Of a stretch of 64,000 nt of DNA, positions 20,619 to 31,898 are shown piece by piece. Under the pieces are notes generated by a model that searched no databases, was not told the DNA's origin, and saw only the letters and a list, made by a program, of their open reading frames with translations. How positions within the stretch are numbered: position 1 is the first letter of the stretch; each line of letters begins with the position of its first letter. A program made the position numbers and the translations under genes. Source of the DNA: Phytopythium helicoides (taxonomy: Eukaryota; Oomycota; Peronosporomycetes; Pythiales; Pythiaceae); NCBI GenBank assembly GCA_024867545.1, contig JANFNE010000021.1, forward strand, positions 124,001-188,000, read 5' to 3'.

Positions 20619-21079
20619 CTAGAGCAGGAAAATGTCCTCCTCGGGGCGCTTGAAGATGGTTGTGCGCTTGCCCGGGATATCCAGTACCTCGTTGATCTTG
20701 GCCGTGCACTCCTGGAACTCCTTGCTGTTGACCCAGTTCTCGTAGTCCTTTTGCGACCGCCACTGCAACCGCCCTCGAGTGTGAGGGCTTTCTCTCCACC
20801 AGCAAAGCCCAATCTGCCAGCCCACGTACCTCCGACAGTACGACGTACTTGTGGTGGTCGTTGACGTCGCTCAGCGTCTCGACTGCAAGCAGTCCGGGCT
20901 GCGACTTGACCACCTTTTGCACCTGCAAGAGCCCCACTCTCACTTATGAGCACCCATCTCGCGACACAAGCTGCCCCAGAAGGCCGCGACAGCGCGCGCA
21001 CCTGCTCCATGAGGCGCACGACCGTCGGTTCGAAGCCGCGGCTCATGATGCGCTCGCTCAGCACGCGCACGGGCTTCAT
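20619..21079 (-). CDS. ABM-like (dimeric alpha/beta barrel) protein, paralogue 2
   Basis: Three exons (21079-21002, 20922-20830, 20762-20619) encode 104 aa. It is strongly similar to the downstream copy (RVLSERIMSRGFEPTVVRLM, LLAVETLSDVNDHHKYVVLS, WRSQKDYENWVNSKEFQEC, EEDIFLL). The last intron lies at the same codon in both genes; the first intron is present only in this copy, so one was gained or lost after duplication. Same fold and uncertainty as paralogue 1. Confidence 0.6.
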
Positions 21080-21176
21080 TGCGTCCTCCTTCCCCTTTGT
21101 TTTCGACGCTTGCTGCTCAACTGTTGACGGAAAGAAAACTTCGTCATTTATTTTTTGTTTCCCACCTCGCCACCAT

Positions 21177-21334
21177 AAAACCTCGAGGTATTTTGAAACA
21201 CCTTGTGAAAATCGGAAAAACCTGAGGTTTTATGAGTGAATTCGAATCGGAACGGCGACTAGCAAAATACAAAAACCTCGATTTGGTATACCAAAACCTC
21301 ATTTGATATAAAAAGTGACTGAGGTTTTTGGGCA
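21177..21334. promoter_or_regulatory. AT-rich cluster of palindromes and AAAACCTC/GAGGTTTT boxes
   Basis: At least five copies of the AAAACCTC/GAGGTTTT octamer occur in both orientations within about 160 bp. They include AAAACCT-G-AGGTTTT and a perfect TTTGGTATACCAAA palindrome. The cluster ends about 65 bp upstream of the pseudokinase ATG and about 100 bp upstream of the ABM paralogue 2 ATG, between two divergent genes. It is much richer in AT than its surroundings. It could be a shared promoter module or a small inverted-repeat element. Confidence 0.5.
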
Positions 21335-21398
21335 TTTTATCTTGATGGTGGTTATTTTTCAAATGGTCGTTTCTCCTTCAAAGATCGCAAGCTCTAGC

Positions 21399-23044
21399 AT
21401 GACGGGCGGTGACGATGCGCGTTGGCCCTTCCGCTTGCAGACGCATAGCCTAACAGTGGGCAGGCTCGGCCCAATCTACCGTGCACTCGAGACGGCGACG
21501 TGCGTTGGCATCAGTACTTGTCTGTAATGCTGGAAACTGAGCTTTGCTTGGGATGCAGCGGTCGCGTGCTGACGGTGGAGCGCGTGGATCTTGCCGCCGA
21601 AGGAGACGCGCTAGCCGTGTGCAATGAGCTTCAAGAGGAAATGGATGCTCTGAGAGACAAGCTACCAGGCATTTTGTGCTACGATCAAGTCGTGAGGCTC
21701 GACGCAGCCGACAGACCAGTTGTGTTTCTCGTTTCGAGAGGGAACGCGCGCCAAACGCTGACGCAGTGCGTACGCATACGGTGGAACTTTGCCGCGAGCA
21801 TGATGGAAGCTAACTGGGGTGATTTGCGAAAAGAGTTTGCAAGGATTTTGGGCGGCTTCATCCACTCCTTGTCCGCCAGTATACTTCTGCTCTTGTGCAC
21901 GCGCTTCTAGCTCTTCACGAGGTACTTTTTTTTTTTTCATCTGTCATTGCGTTCCGCACTTGATTCACTTGTTCTCACATGTAGATCGGAGATTGCTGCG
22001 GCGGGGTGAGTTAACACTAGGAGCTTTTGCTTTTTTTTTTTTTCTTGCGGTACAGCTACTCGTGTTGGCTCACTACTCTAGGAGTCAGCTGTCTTCGTCA
22101 ACAGTTCTGGTTGGGGACGATCAAAAGCCGTGCATCGCTGCTGCGTTTCCTTCATTTGCTACAATTGAGCGTCTTGTCCGATCCGGGTACGAAGCCTATC
22201 GCTTATCGATGAGTTCTGCTTTCTCTCGCAAAACTGTAACTTCGTGCGCAGCATCCTTGCAGATGCAACCATCGCTCAAGCGACCTTGAGACGCCCGTTG
22301 TCAAAGAGCACACAGGCTCAAGATATTCGAAGTATTGCTTATCTCATCGCTGAGATGCTTACGGGTCGTAGAGCCCGTGGGGCGATACTCATGAATCCGA
22401 AGCTCTTCCTAGACAGCATTGGGGATGGCGACCAACGGAACTCGGCACACATGTCGTTTCTGCAAGATCTGCTATCAATGCAGACACTCACCGACAAGGT
22501 CTTGAAGCATCCGTTTGTACTCGCGCAACCGCGACACCAATCGCAACTAGAGCACAACTACGAAGTTGAAACAGATGATGATGCCGTGCTGCAAGCTAGT
22601 GCCGCACTCCAAGACCAACGGCGTATGATTGTTGCCCTTACAAAAGACGAGCTCGCAAAATGTCAAGCTCAGACTCAAGAGGCTACCCATCAAATGCGAG
22701 CTTGGTTTCGCGGTTTTGAGCGTCAGTACGGCCGCAAGCCGTCAGTAGACGACCGCCCACCGACAATTATACGGCTACAGGCTCGCTGCAGAGGGCTCGC
22801 AGATCGAATCGCAATGCTGAGCGAGCGGCTGCAGACTGTCAACAAGAGTTTCTATCGCGCAGCGCACTTGGTAGCTGACGAACCAGTAGGGGCGGTGGCG
22901 ACCACGACCGACTCCAGTTCTTTTCTGCCAGATGCAATGGTCATCCAGATCCCAGAACACGTCGAGATGAAAGCCTCCGTTGATCGCACAGGGCCGCGCA
23001 GGTCACCGGCTCAGAACGCATTCCTGAATCGTCACGGCACCTAG
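21399..23044 (+). CDS. Protein pseudokinase with FAM13-like C-terminal helix
   Basis: Six exons (21399-21499, 21559-21765, 21834-21921, 21985-22005, 22056-22212, 22263-23044) give 451 aa in phase. A kinase N-lobe is recognisable (VGRLGPIYRALETATGRVLT), then the hinge region, YTSALVHALLALHE at the position of helix E, and a C-lobe (DIRSIAYLIAEMLTGRR, DKVLKHPFVL). The catalytic HRD and DFG motifs and a glycine-rich loop are absent, so it is probably inactive. Residues after about 330 form a coiled region with FERQYGRKPSVDD, similar to the G-R-x-P-x-x-E/D-D signature of FAM13 proteins. Exon 4 is only 21 bp. Partner unknown. Confidence 0.6.
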
Positions 23045-23147
23045 GCATTTTCTACATGCAACAATGTGCTGCCATCAACAAAAGATGCTCAACATTTATT
23101 AGTGTGACGCATCGTCTTCAAATACTCGTTCGCAACGCTACGCGCGC

Positions 23148-24631
23148 TTACTTGCAGAACGTGTCATTGAGCGCCTTCTCGAACAGCTCGAGGCCGAGGT
23201 TCACCTCGTCCTCCGACACCGACAGCGCCGGCATGAAACGCAGGGTCTCGTAAATGCTCGTAGTCATGAGCATGAGGCCGTGGTCCATGCAGGACGCCGA
23301 GACCTTGTTGGCAGATCCCTTGGCAGCGTACTTGGGGTCGAACTCGAGGCCGATCATCAGACCAAGACCACGGATGTCGAGGATCGGGTACTTGCCCGTC
23401 GCCTTGAGCGACTCGAGGCCAGCAAAGATCTGAGCACTGCGAGCACGGGTGTTCTCGAGCAGCTTCTCCTCCTTGATGACGTCCTGCGTGGCAATCGCAG
23501 CAGCGCACGCCACAGCGTTACCAGCGTAAGTGCCGCCCATCGATCCAGGGGGCTGCATGTCCGTCAGCTCCTTGCGGCTGGCAATACCACTGAGCGGGTA
23601 GCCGTCAGCAATGCCCTTGGCCATCACAAGGATGTCCGGGATAACGTCGAAGTGGCCGTCGATCGCGAAGTACTCGCCCGTGCGCGCGAAACCGCACTGA
23701 ACCTCGTCCGCGATGAGAAGGATGTTGTTCTCCGTGCAAATCTCGCGCAGGCCCTTCATGAAGCTCTTGGGGGGAACCACGTAGCCACCCTCGCCCTGAA
23801 GTTACCACAACGGATCTGTTAGGATCGATGCTCAACCGTGCTGGGGGGAAAGGGAAGACAGACGCACCATGACGGACTCCATGATGATAGCAGCCGTGTC
23901 GGACGGAGCCGACTGCTGCTTGAGACACAGGCGGAGCTGCTCAAGGCACCACTCGGCGTTCTTCTCTGTAAATCATACACGTTGACAACTGGTGAGACGA
24001 CTGGAGTTTGCCACCACATCCTGTAACTCGCTTTGAACTCACCCTCGTCGTGGATGGGGCCGTGGATGTGGTACGGGTACGGCACGAAGCTGACGCCGCT
24101 CATAAGCGGGCCGAAGCCAGCGCTGTACACCGTCTTGCTCGACGTGAGGCTCATGGTGCCGACCGTGCGGCCGTGGTAGCCGCCCTGGAAGGCGATGATC
24201 CGGCTCTTGCCAGTCGAGTGGCGCGCCAGCTTGACGGCGTTCTCGACAGCCTCCGATCCACTGCAGCGCACACACGCAAGATCGTCAGAACCACTACATC
24301 ATCCAGGACACACTGCTGACAGCGGCGCGACGTACGAGGTCGCGAAGAAGAGCGAGTCGAGGCCCTTGGGCATGAGCGGCGCCAGCTTGTCGGTGAGGTC
24401 GAGCATGGGCTGGTGGTAGCCGATGTTGACCTGGGCGTGCACGAGCGTGGCAGCCTGCTTCTGCACGGCCTCGACGACGCGCGGGTGCGAGTGGCCGACG
24501 CTCGTGACGGCGATGCCGCTGGTGAAGTCGAGCAGCTTGCGGTCGGCCGTCCAGACCCAGCTGCCCTGCGCCTTCTGCATGACCATCTCGGACATGCGGC
24601 CGACGCCGCGCGCGATGTGCTGCTTGCCCAT
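23148..24631 (-). CDS. Class III PLP aminotransferase (4-aminobutyrate aminotransferase-like)
   Basis: Four exons (24631-24336, 24260-24043, 23965-23868, 23795-23148) encode 419 aa. Landmarks: DFTSGIAVTSVGHSHPRVVE near the N-terminus, the PLP-phosphate site GSEAVENAVKLAR, FQGGYHGRT, the Asp that binds the pyridine nitrogen in LLIADEVQCGFARTG, and the PLP lysine in LVMAKGIADGYPLSG. The fold type I subgroup III includes GABA, ornithine and acetylornithine aminotransferases; the bacterial GabT-like length and lack of a clear targeting peptide favour an omega-aminotransferase, but the substrate is not certain. A Pro/Leu-rich frame just upstream (24632-24760) could be a further 5' exon with a mitochondrial presequence. 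Confidence 0.85.
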
Positions 24632-25685
24632 CTTGAAGTCTTGGGGAGGAGGAAGCGGGGAGGAGGAGGAGGGGAGCTTGGGGGTGCGCGGAAGGCGGCG
24701 AGTTGCGCTGTGAGCGGCGGTGGCGGCGCAGTTGGCGCGGCTTGCCCATCATGCGCCGCATCGGCGCGGCTAGTGTTGAACTTGTAAAAAGCTCGTAAAA
24801 AGTCAAACAACACGTAATTATCCCTTCTGGCATGTCTCTCGCCAGTTGCCAACACCAGGATGGGCGCAGAGACGGGACATATGGGAGCGTACCGATAGTT
24901 ACTACATGCATCCATGATATAGGTTTCAATAGGTGTTACGCAACGTATTTTCAATCAGAAATGACAATAATGTTCTACGAATATGAATAATGAGAGGCTT
25001 TCCAGGCGTACGCTCGCCCAAGTGAACCGCCGCTGGAGGTGATGCCGGCGCCATCACCTCCTTGGGGTGCGTGGCGGCAGGATCACCCGCTGGAGATGGG
25101 GCCGCTCTGCGTACACAATCAGCCGCGCAGGCGAGGCGGATCGGGGCGTGGCACTCGCGTTGCAGTCTGCTCGGAGACCTGCGAGCGTACGAGTCGGCCC
25201 GGCGGTGTGCATTGCCGCTGCGTGCAGCGCAAATGTCCGGCGGGCCTTACCCACCACGCAACTGGGTTCCCCTGCTGCGGTCGCCGCGTACGCTCGCTCA
25301 CGACTGGGCATTCCTCTTCTGGCCGGCAAGGCCGCACATGCTCCTGACGATCCTTTGACATCCAGGGAGGCCTGGCTCATGCAGGAAAGTCGAGACCAAT
25401 GCGTGGCATCGTCACAGTCCTTCAGGCCGATGGCGAACAGTGTAGTTCGTCACCGCAAACCCTATCGAGGCTCTCGGCCCTACTTCGCTGCACCCAGCCT
25501 GCTAGTTTGGCGGTGTGTTCATGTAGTTTCGTCCGGAACGAGCATGTGTCGCCCGGTGCGGAAGATTCCAACTCATTATTCTCTGCGGCTAAACGTACGT
25601 ACGTATACAGCCCTACTCGGTGCTCGACGGAGCTGCGAGCCCCCGCGAAGGGGAGGGAGGGAGGCAGGGAGCTCCAGTAGTGGGT
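24632..25685. other. Intergenic, no supported gene
   Basis: About 1 kb between the aminotransferase start and the 3' end of the 104-aa gene. ORFs here overlap on all frames and lack consistent codon bias. An AT-rich tract (24770-25000) precedes a GC-rich tract. No RNA gene or repeat recognised. Confidence 0.5.
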
Positions 25686-26197
25686 CTACGCGAGCGGTGC
25701 CATCGGTAGCGCTTGCCGGCTGAGCTCCGCGTACAAGTCGACGATCTGTTGGCACAGCCACAGTTGCCGTTAGTTCACCGGAAGCCGAGCCAGCTCGAAC
25801 TAATCATGAGCTCAACGAGCAGCGAGGCGGTGCGAAGAGTGCGCGTTCGCCTCTTGCCTCCACTATGCACCTATGACGAGCGCGTTTCCTCCGCACCGTC
25901 GCCGCCACCACCGCATCGCTCCGTCGAGGAGTGACGACCTACCTGCTGCAGGTACCGCTCCTGCTCGCGCAGCAGCTCGGGCAGCAGCGACTTGCTGTGG
26001 TCGCTGGGCGCCTTGCGGCGCCGGTTCTCGAGCAGCGCAAGCGATATCCGCTGGCTGTTGCTCTCGATCATGTCGAGCAGGTCCTGCACGCGCTGCAGCT
26101 CGTCTGGCAGCGGCAGGCTGCGGTTCGAGAGCTCCTCGAGCATGCGCTTGCTGGCCGCCACGAGCGTGGCGGTGGACGGCAGGCCCTCGTCGTCCAT
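25686..26197 (-). CDS. Small helical protein, unrecognised (104 aa)
   Basis: Two exons (26197-25943, 25745-25686) separated by a 197-nt intron, phase 0, encode 104 aa. It is almost wholly alpha-helical with heptad-like leucines: SKRMLEELSNRSLPLPDELQ, DLLDMIESNSQRISLAL, then LLPELLREQERYLQQ|IVDLYAEL across the junction. The layout suits a subunit of a coiled-coil complex (kinetochore, Mediator or tether), but no family is recognised. The intron is the longest well-supported one in the window. It is divergent from VPS18 with a 300-bp spacer. Confidence 0.6.
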
Positions 26198-26500
26198 GCT
26201 CCTTCCGCTTCTGCTTCTCCTCTACGTCGAGCGCGTGGCCCTGGCTTGGCTTGCTCCGCGGCGCGCGCGTCCCGATCTGGCTCTGGCGGCACGGAACGTC
26301 GGCAACATGTTCCCCGGCTGCGACAAGCTGAGCAAGCAAGCTTGGCGTCCCGCGCCAGGAATACCAGCAGTAAACAAGGGACGCAAGGGACGGATTCCCG
26401 GATTTTCTGGTTTGTGTTCGGGACAACTGGGTGTCCCGCATCAAAATCGGCCGGAAAGGAAGCGGAGGGGGATTTCGGCAAGCGAGAAAGGCGCGCGATC

Positions 26501-29500
26501 ATGTCGGCCGACCTGTTCGCGGACTGGAAGAAGGAGGAGGAGGAGGAGAGCTTCCGCGCCAGCAACGGCGTCGACAGCAGCTTCTCGGGCGGCGCCAGCG
26601 GCGGTGGCGGCTTTGGCTCGTCGCCGGCGTTCGGCGGCGGCTTCAACGACGGGTACGGCGACGCGAGCGGCGACGACTTCGACTTCGAGAGCGGCGATGA
26701 CGCGGCGGGCGCGGCCAAGGAGACCGAGCGACCCATGTTTGAGCTGCGCGAGCACGGCCTCAAGGTCTCGCGGCGCAAGGGCTTCACCATGAACTCCATG
26801 GGCGTCGGCAACGGGCTCATGGCGCTCGGCTCGCAGGAGGGGTTGCTGCTGCGCTGCTCGGTCGACGCCACCGACAGCTCCGGCGCCATCGAGGAGATCA
26901 TGATTGAGCCGCGCGTCGCCATGTCGGCCGTCTTCATGGACCCCACGGGCTCCCACGCCATCGTGTCGATGGACAACGGATCCAACTTCTACCTGCACGC
27001 GAGTTCCACGCGTCCCAAGAAGCTCATGAAGGCGCAGGGCGTCAAGATCACCAGCGTCGCGTGGGATCGCCAACGTGGCCAGCCCGAGAACTCGGAGGCA
27101 GTCTTGGTCGGTACCGACGCGGGCTCGGTCTTTGAGGCCGAGTTCGTCGACGGCAAGGAGCGCACTTTCCGCAAGGTGTACCAGATCGCAAACCAGGGTG
27201 CAATTGCTGGCGTCCAGTTTGAACACTGGCAACTGCCGTCGGGCGAGCTCCGGTACTATGTCATGCTCACAACTTCTGGATCGGGCAAGCGACCTACGCG
27301 GCTGTTCCAGTTCCTCGGGAGCGGTCAAGGGGGCTTCGAGGCGCTGTTTGCGCAGTACACGTCGCCTGACAAGCTCCGATTCCAGGAGATTCCCGGTGAG
27401 ATCTCGACGGCGCAGCTTCGCTTCTTTGCTCGGCAAGAGCGGGAACGCGCCAAGTACTTTGGCGTCCTCACTGGTGATGGTGTGTTTCATGGCGAGTTTG
27501 TGTTTGGTCTGTCAAGCACGATGGAGAACGTCACGACTGGTACGGGTCTGATCCCATACCCAGGGAAACCAGCAGGCAATGAGCGATGGACGCCTCCCGT
27601 TGCGCTTGCTGTCACGCAGTACCACGTCATTCTGCTTTTCCAGCGATCTGTCCAAGTCATTTCAAAGCTCAACGGAGTATTGGTTCTCGACGAATCGCTA
27701 GATGCGCGTGTAGGCACTGCGCGTGGTGTTGCGATTGATGACACGTTCAACAACGTGTGGGTGTACTCGAGTCGCCGCATCCTGGAAATTGTGGTGGCGG
27801 ATGAGGACCGGAACGTTTGGAAGTTGCTACTTCAGAAAGCTGTCGCAGGTGCTGGAGACGAGCGCGACTTCGATCAGGCGCTTGCTGTGTGTCGTACTGC
27901 TCGGGAACGCCAGCAGGTGTTTACGGCTCAGGCTGACAAACTGTTCGAGCGTGGCGAGTATGATCGCGCCGCTGTCATCTATGCCAAGACCAGTCGGTCT
28001 TTTGAAGAGGTGGCACTGCAGTTCTTGGAGATTGCCAACCGAGATGCGCTTCTGCTGTTTTTGATGCAGAAGCTCAAGAGCCTGAGCGGGGACGATAAGA
28101 CACAGCAAACAGTGCTGTGTTCGTGGATTGTGGAGCTGTTCCTCGACAAGTTCAACGCCCTCAAGGGCAGTGCACAGGACGTGGACGCACACGCAAACCT
28201 GCTGTTTGAGTTCAAACAGTTCCTTCAGGACCAAAAGGCACATCTGGACCCCGCAACAACGTTCCAACTCATTTCAAGTCATGGTCGTCCCGATGAGCTC
28301 GTGTTTTACGCAACACTGATTGAAGACTACGAGAAGGTTGTCACGTATCATATCAACCGTGCAGATTACGGGGCTGTGATTGAGCTACTCCGCTCAGTTC
28401 CGACGGCAAAGGTCGAAGAGTTGTGGTACAAATACTCGCCTGAGCTGATTGTCCACAAGCCAAAGGAAGTGTACGAAGCGTGGCGCGAGGCTGAGACATT
28501 AAACCCAACCCGGTTGATCCCATCGATTGTTCGCCACGTCCACCAAAAGTCTTCATCGAGTGCGAGTGGAAAGGGCTCTTCTACTGGTACAACAACGAGT
28601 CGCTCGGTGTTGGAGCTCGCGATTCGCTTCCTCAAGTTTGCGATCAAACAAGGGAACCGTGATCCGACTATTCACAACTATATTCTTTATCTTCTGGCAA
28701 AGCACCCGGATGAGCGCCTTCTCATCAATTTCATGCGAAAGACGCACAACGGTAAACACTTGTTTGATGTCGCGTTCGCGCTGCGTCTGTGCACGCAGAA
28801 TGAAAAGAACCGCGCGTGCATTTACATTTACTCGGCTATGGGCCTGTACCAGGACGCGGTCGAGAAGGCGTTGCAGGTTGATGTGAAGATCGCAAAAGAG
28901 ATGGCGAACATGCCTTCCGATGACGAGACTAGGAAGAAGCTGTGGACTCTGATCGCAAAGCACACTATTGATGCCGGTGGCGAGATCAAGGAAGCCATGG
29001 GCATTCTCAAGGAGAGTGGTGATCTCCTGAAGATCGAAGACATTTTGCCATTTTTCCCGGACTTTATCCTTATCAACGACTTCAAGAAGGAGATCTGTGA
29101 GTCGCTGGAAGTGTACAACGACCGCATCGAGCAGCTGAAGGATGAGATGCAAGACTACACGCAGTCAGCAGAGCTCATTCGTGCTGATATGCAGCGCCTT
29201 CGCAAACGCTGCGCGATCGTGTCCGGTAATCAGCGCTGTGAGCTGACGGGGCAGAACCTACTTGGCAAAGAGTTCTACTTGTTCCCGTGCTCGCATGCTT
29301 TCCATGCTACTGCGCTTCGTATTGAGATGCAGAAGCACCTAAACAGCTTTCAGCGTCAGACTGTGAAGCAGTTGGTCCAAAAGCTACAGGAGCTATCGAC
29401 AGAACTTCCTGCGACTGGCACTTTCTTCCAAAAGCCTCTCGTATCAGCCTTTCCGTTCCTGAACCTGGGCTCGAGTGACAAGGAAAACGCTGCGAACAAC

Positions 29501-29695
29501 GGTACGGATGCTGCTGCAGCCGCCAAGGCAGCGAAGCAGTCACTCGCACAAGAGCGTGAGATGGTGCAGCAAAAGCTGGACGAGATCGTTGCTAGTGAAT
29601 GCCTTTACTGTGGCGATGTGATGATCAAGTCGATTCACTTGCCTTTTATCACGCCCGAAGATGAGCAGCAGGAGGGCGGCGAGTGGGCCATTTAG
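26501..29695 (+). CDS. VPS18: VPS18 (Pep3/Deep orange), HOPS/CORVET core subunit
   Basis: Intronless, 1064 aa, no frame break. The ATG at 26501 gives MSADLFADWKKEEEEESF. A Gly/Asp-rich leader is followed by a beta-propeller (about 80-420), then the Pep3/Vps18 clathrin-repeat solenoid (HINRADYGAVIELLRSVP, LLAKHPDERLLINFMRKT, GDLLKIEDILPFFPDFILIN) typical of the family, and a C-terminal RING-like zinc region (CELTGQNLLGKEFYLFPCSH ... CLYCGDV). VPS18 joins Vps11/16/33 in the tethering complexes that drive late-endosome and vacuole fusion with Rab5/Rab7. Length matches the family (about 970-1050). Confidence 0.95.
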   Translation: MSADLFADWKKEEEEESFRASNGVDSSFSGGASGGGGFGSSPAFGGGFNDGYGDASGDDFDFESGDDAAGAAKETERPMFELREHGLKVSRRKGFTMNSMGVGNGLMALGSQEGLLLRCSVDATDSSGAIEEIMIEPRVAMSAVFMDPTGSHAIVSMDNGSNFYLHASSTRPKKLMKAQGVKITSVAWDRQRGQPENSEAVLVGTDAGSVFEAEFVDGKERTFRKVYQIANQGAIAGVQFEHWQLPSGELRYYVMLTTSGSGKRPTRLFQFLGSGQGGFEALFAQYTSPDKLRFQEIPGEISTAQLRFFARQERERAKYFGVLTGDGVFHGEFVFGLSSTMENVTTGTGLIPYPGKPAGNERWTPPVALAVTQYHVILLFQRSVQVISKLNGVLVLDESLDARVGTARGVAIDDTFNNVWVYSSRRILEIVVADEDRNVWKLLLQKAVAGAGDERDFDQALAVCRTARERQQVFTAQADKLFERGEYDRAAVIYAKTSRSFEEVALQFLEIANRDALLLFLMQKLKSLSGDDKTQQTVLCSWIVELFLDKFNALKGSAQDVDAHANLLFEFKQFLQDQKAHLDPATTFQLISSHGRPDELVFYATLIEDYEKVVTYHINRADYGAVIELLRSVPTAKVEELWYKYSPELIVHKPKEVYEAWREAETLNPTRLIPSIVRHVHQKSSSSASGKGSSTGTTTSRSVLELAIRFLKFAIKQGNRDPTIHNYILYLLAKHPDERLLINFMRKTHNGKHLFDVAFALRLCTQNEKNRACIYIYSAMGLYQDAVEKALQVDVKIAKEMANMPSDDETRKKLWTLIAKHTIDAGGEIKEAMGILKESGDLLKIEDILPFFPDFILINDFKKEICESLEVYNDRIEQLKDEMQDYTQSAELIRADMQRLRKRCAIVSGNQRCELTGQNLLGKEFYLFPCSHAFHATALRIEMQKHLNSFQRQTVKQLVQKLQELSTELPATGTFFQKPLVSAFPFLNLGSSDKENAANNGTDAAAAAKAAKQSLAQEREMVQQKLDEIVASECLYCGDVMIKSIHLPFITPEDEQQEGGEWAI

Positions 29696-29917
29696 GCAGA
29701 CTCGATGAGACAATGTGTCGAGTGTGTCTAGGAGTCGGAGGAGGTGGGTGTGCAAGTAGGGCAATGCAATGCAACAAGTGTCATGATGAAAGTTTGTGCT
29801 GGTGTTGATTTGTTCTTCTATTTTCAGAGTAGACCTTGGTATTGCTCACGCCAGTGTCCTGAACGTAGTTGGCCCCGTTGCTGCGGGTGCAGATGAACAT
29901 GAACAATCGAGGGTCCG

Positions 29918-31812
29918 ATGAGAGCGAGACAACCAGGTCCGTCGCTGTCGTCATTAGTTGGCTTGCGAGCGAAGTCTGACCTAGTCGACGTCGTCCTTCA
30001 CAGGCCTACGACCGCCTCACCTACGCGTCCCTCGGACGATGTTCGCAAGCGCATGGGTGCGTATTTACTGTCCATTGCTACTGCTAGAATGGATAGACTC
30101 AGCAAAGCTAGTGTGAAGAGGACGTCTTTGCCGAGATGGATCAGCAAGCTCGCATTGGTCGCTTTCGACTTCCACCCAAATTTGTGCAGTTCTACAAGTC
30201 AGGTTAGAGGCTAAGCACCGCCTGTGATGCTCAGGCTGGACTCACTAATCTCTTTTTGTCGCCGCATAGATACTATGTTCCTATTTGTTCGTGCGGTTGT
30301 CGGCTACGCAGCGGCGTTTGTGAAAGTCCTTGCTGTAGAGAAGGAGCTCCAGCATGCGGTTCGCCACCGACAGCAACGTCTAGATCAGGAGCTTGTGATA
30401 GGCGTGGCATCTTCATCAGCAGACTCGGTTGACAGCTGCCAGTATCGACTAGACCTTGCGTCTGACCTACGCGCGCGTTGTGCAGCCGAAATGGCGGCCG
30501 CATACTCGCGTCTTGTTCTTCACTGCAGCAACTTTGAGAATCACAAAGAGGATGAGCGGTTCTTTGAATCCGTCTACCTATTTGCCTGTTCGGTCGCCAA
30601 ACTCGGGGTCTCGGCGTTGCCTGTGCACTGGCGGCAGATTGAAGAGGAGTTAGGCTTTCTTTTCCGTGGAGCACAGTTCAGCAGTACAGTCAAAACGCAT
30701 GCGCGATCTGCGGATGCTGAAAACGTGGCTAGGCATCAAATGTCATCAGGTAGCAATTATCCTGGAAGTAATAGTAGCTCAGAAGTCAAACCCCTGAGTG
30801 GTGTTTGGGCGACCGTCTCAGGGACAGGCTCTGCAGCAAGTGGGGGGACGATTGGAAGCGGTGCTGCAACTGGAGCACCCACTATCTCTGGAAGTAGCGT
30901 GATAGCCAACATTAACAATATGTTCGCCAAGATTTTGAATCAAACACCAGCGCCTTCTGGAGCTTCACCTACAAGGGTAGAAGTGAGTAGCGGTGGCAAT
31001 GCCGCATCATCCAGTGCCGTCGATGCATTCGAGCTCCCCAAGTCACGAATTTCAAGCTTCCCCGAGTCCGTTCCAGTCAAGAAGATTGTCTCTGAGCTCG
31101 AGGCAACAAAAAACCGCGCAACGCGCAATATGGAGGTAGCCCAAGGAATTCGCGACCAAATAGCAGCACAGCGAAGTGAAGAGCAACGACGTCGTCTCGA
31201 TGCAGGTGCATTACTCGAAACCTTTAGCCGAAGCAAAAGGAGATCATCCACGGTTTGATATCTTTCTCTCACTTTCTTTCTTGTTCCTCTGGGTGCAGTG
31301 GCGAGTCCGCGCCAACTAATGCGTACAAACCGAGACCCATCCCACCTACCCGCTCTTTCGACGCCTTCGCCACCGCCGCCCGGGAGTTCACCATCGAATT
31401 CAGCTACGTCGGCTCGCCGTGTGCTGTTAAGTCCACGAATTTCCATGAAAACAACATTCACGACTCGGTCGCCCGCACTGAATCACTTGCTTCCCACTAC
31501 TGAGGTTCGTTTGTTCTGCGTTTTGGTGCAATCATCGAGGGTAGACTCAAACAGAGACTTCGCAGGAACGCGTTAGGATTGCACTGGAGTATGCACCGTT
31601 CTCTGTTTTTATGATGCCTTGTTGCACACTTACTTGTCCCGATGCGGTACAGGAGCTATGAGCGGGAACTACAAGATCGACGCCAGCAGCGAATCCTTGA
31701 AGTTGGTCGACAGACCTCGCCTGGGCGAAAGCCCTCACACACGCCGTCTTCTAATAGTGACTCAACAACGAGGTTGGAGCGAGCGAATCAAACCCGGTCG
31801 CTCTCAGCATGA
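29918..31812 (+). CDS. PPP1R36-like protein (phosphatase-1 regulatory, flagellar)
   Basis: Six exons (29918-30056, 30119-30202, 30270-31205, 31299-31504, 31566-31588, 31653-31812) give 515 aa; exon 5 is 23 bp. The folded part is residues about 45-200: RLPPKFVQFYKSDTMFLFV, VGYAAAFVKVLAVEKELQHA, EDERFFESVYLFACSV and HWRQIEEELGFLFRG. The F-F-E-S-x-Y then I-E-x-E-x-G-x-L-F-R sequence resembles the protein phosphatase 1 regulatory subunit 36 family, which in animals is testis/cilium associated. The rest is Ser/Gly-rich linker and a C-terminal coiled coil (YERELQDRRQQRILEV). In oomycetes a role in zoospore flagella would be natural but is inference. Confidence 0.5.
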
Positions 31813-31898
31813 AATTATGATTCTCTACGACACACAATCCCTTATAAATGGCTCATTACCTACACATTCGTTTTACCTTGATAGACAATTCAACTGCA

